Shown one piece after another: positions 4,506 to 5,185 of a stretch of 5,185 nt of DNA. Under the pieces are notes generated by a model. That model did not search any database and was not told the origin of the DNA. It worked only from the letters and a program-made list of their open reading frames with translations. The stretch is taken from contig JAKAOE010000173.1 in NCBI GenBank assembly GCA_021823305.1, forward strand, positions 1 to 5,185, given 5' to 3'. This DNA comes from Acidobacteriota bacterium. GTDB lineage: Bacteria; Acidobacteriota; Terriglobia; Terriglobales; SCQP01. Both the position numbers and the translations under genes were made by a program. Each line of letters opens with the position of its first letter. Position 1 is the first letter of the stretch.

Positions 4506-5185
4506 ATGACGGAACTGCGCTGTTGGCCGTGCGAGACTCCGGCCGCCGCACATCCGGCCAATCTTGCGGCGATGCTCAACGGAAACGCGGACCGGTTCGG
4601 CGACCGGCCGATATATGAGGAATGCCGCGACGGCGGCTTGGTGCGGCTGACCTGGGCCGATTTGCGGCAGGCGATTGCGAAGCTGCAGCGCTCCCTGGCC
4701 GAGCGCGGCCTGGGCGCCGGCGACCGCGTGGCGATCCTCTCGCCCAACCGCAAGGAGATGCTCGAACTCGAGCTCGCGGTCATGGCCATGGGAGCGGTCG
4801 CGGTGCCGATCTTCGCCGGCTACGGCCCGGAACAGGCGCGCGCACTGGTCGAATTCTGCGAGCCCCGCTTCGTGGCGGTGGCCGACGCGCAGCAATACGG
4901 GAAGCTGCCAACACCCGAGCGCTATCGGCTCATCATCAGCTTCGATCCCCTCGCGCCCGGGGCGTCCGGGAACACGTCAACCCTGGCAGAGCTGATGCCC
5001 GCGTCGGCGCCGGGCGGCGCGATCCAATCCGCAGCCGTGGAGGGCAGCTCGGTCTGCCTGATGATGTACACCTCCGGGACGATGGGCACGCCGAAGCTGG
5101 TGCAGCTCACCCACGCCAACATCCTCTCCCAGCCGGCGGCGTTGCATTCGGTGTGGCGGCTGGGCCCGGACGACCGGTTCCTTTC
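4506..5185 (+). CDS. AMP-forming acyl-CoA synthetase (ANL superfamily), N-terminal part cut by window edge
   Basis: Members of this family activate a carboxylic acid with ATP to an acyl-adenylate and then pass the acyl group to CoA. The 226 residues in view cover roughly the first 40% of a usual enzyme. An N-terminal PANLAAMLNGNADRFGDRP block (17-35) resembles the start of long-chain fatty-acid-CoA ligases. It is followed by LTWADLRQ (48-55), GAGDRVAILSPNRKEMLELELAV (70-92) and GAVAVPIFAGY (96-106). The ATP-binding P-loop is YTSGTMGTPK (188-197), followed by LVQLTHANI. Two P-loop positions are atypical: Met193, where Thr or Ser is usual, and Leu198, where Gly usually follows the lysine. The start at 4506 is fixed by an in-frame TGA 12 nt upstream and a GAGG site. 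Substrate specificity lies beyond the window, so a fatty, aromatic or other acid is possible. The 362-nt gap and a separate candidate promoter suggest transcription independent of hemL. Confidence 0.9.
   Translation, partial: MTELRCWPCETPAAAHPANLAAMLNGNADRFGDRPIYEECRDGGLVRLTWADLRQAIAKLQRSLAERGLGAGDRVAILSPNRKEMLELELAVMAMGAVAVPIFAGYGPEQARALVEFCEPRFVAVADAQQYGKLPTPERYRLIISFDPLAPGASGNTSTLAELMPASAPGGAIQSAAVEGSSVCLMMYTSGTMGTPKLVQLTHANILSQPAALHSVWRLGPDDRFL

Noticed and set aside
3749..4895. Two long minus-strand frames spanning the hemL-ligase gap, which could have filled it with a gene
   Set aside because: Each runs opposite a real gene for much of its length and has no domain, and the part inside the gap reads through the promoter-like island and hairpins. 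The region is better read as non-coding.

Overview
The window is very GC-rich with dense coding. It most resembles a chromosomal segment of a high-GC proteobacterium, probably beta- or gammaproteobacterial. This rests on the strong G/C third-position bias, an MltG with an N-terminal anchor, a classical lipobox lipoprotein and 5-aminolevulinate synthesis by the C5 route (hemL). Lineage is inferred from gene content only. There are no rRNA or tRNA genes, CRISPR arrays, insertion sequences or other signs of recent mobility.

Layout: (1) 1-504, minus strand: the N-terminal 168 residues of a secreted lipoprotein with a putative Ig-like fold, running off the left edge. (2) 505-619: a divergent intergenic region, AT-richer than its surroundings. 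(3) 620-4143, plus strand: a tight three-gene run of mltG (peptidoglycan endolytic transglycosylase), a geranylgeranyl-reductase-family FAD oxidoreductase and hemL (glutamate-1-semialdehyde aminomutase). The gaps are 1 nt (or 10 nt if the second ATG is used) and 16 nt, so co-transcription is likely. (4) 4144-4505: a 362-nt non-coding region with several short inverted repeats and an AT-rich island holding a candidate extended -10 promoter beside a TGCA dyad. (5) 4506-5185, plus strand: the first 226 residues of an AMP-forming acyl-CoA synthetase (ANL superfamily), cut by the right edge.

The first and last genes are open at the window edges. Both were read directly from the sequence and are supported by clear motifs.

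How the genes may work together: hemL supplies 5-aminolevulinate for tetrapyrroles. The FAD enzyme belongs to the family that saturates prenyl chains on chlorophylls, quinones and archaeal-type lipids, so a link to tetrapyrrole or isoprenoid metabolism is plausible but unproven. mltG is a housekeeping cell-wall gene. The acyl-CoA synthetase appears to be a separate transcription unit with its own promoter and a leader of roughly 170 nt.

Most of the window is ordinary. The points that deserve a second look are the FAD reductase-hemL pairing, the regulatory region before the acyl-CoA synthetase, its altered P-loop, and a repeated GCTAGAAT element just before two start codons.
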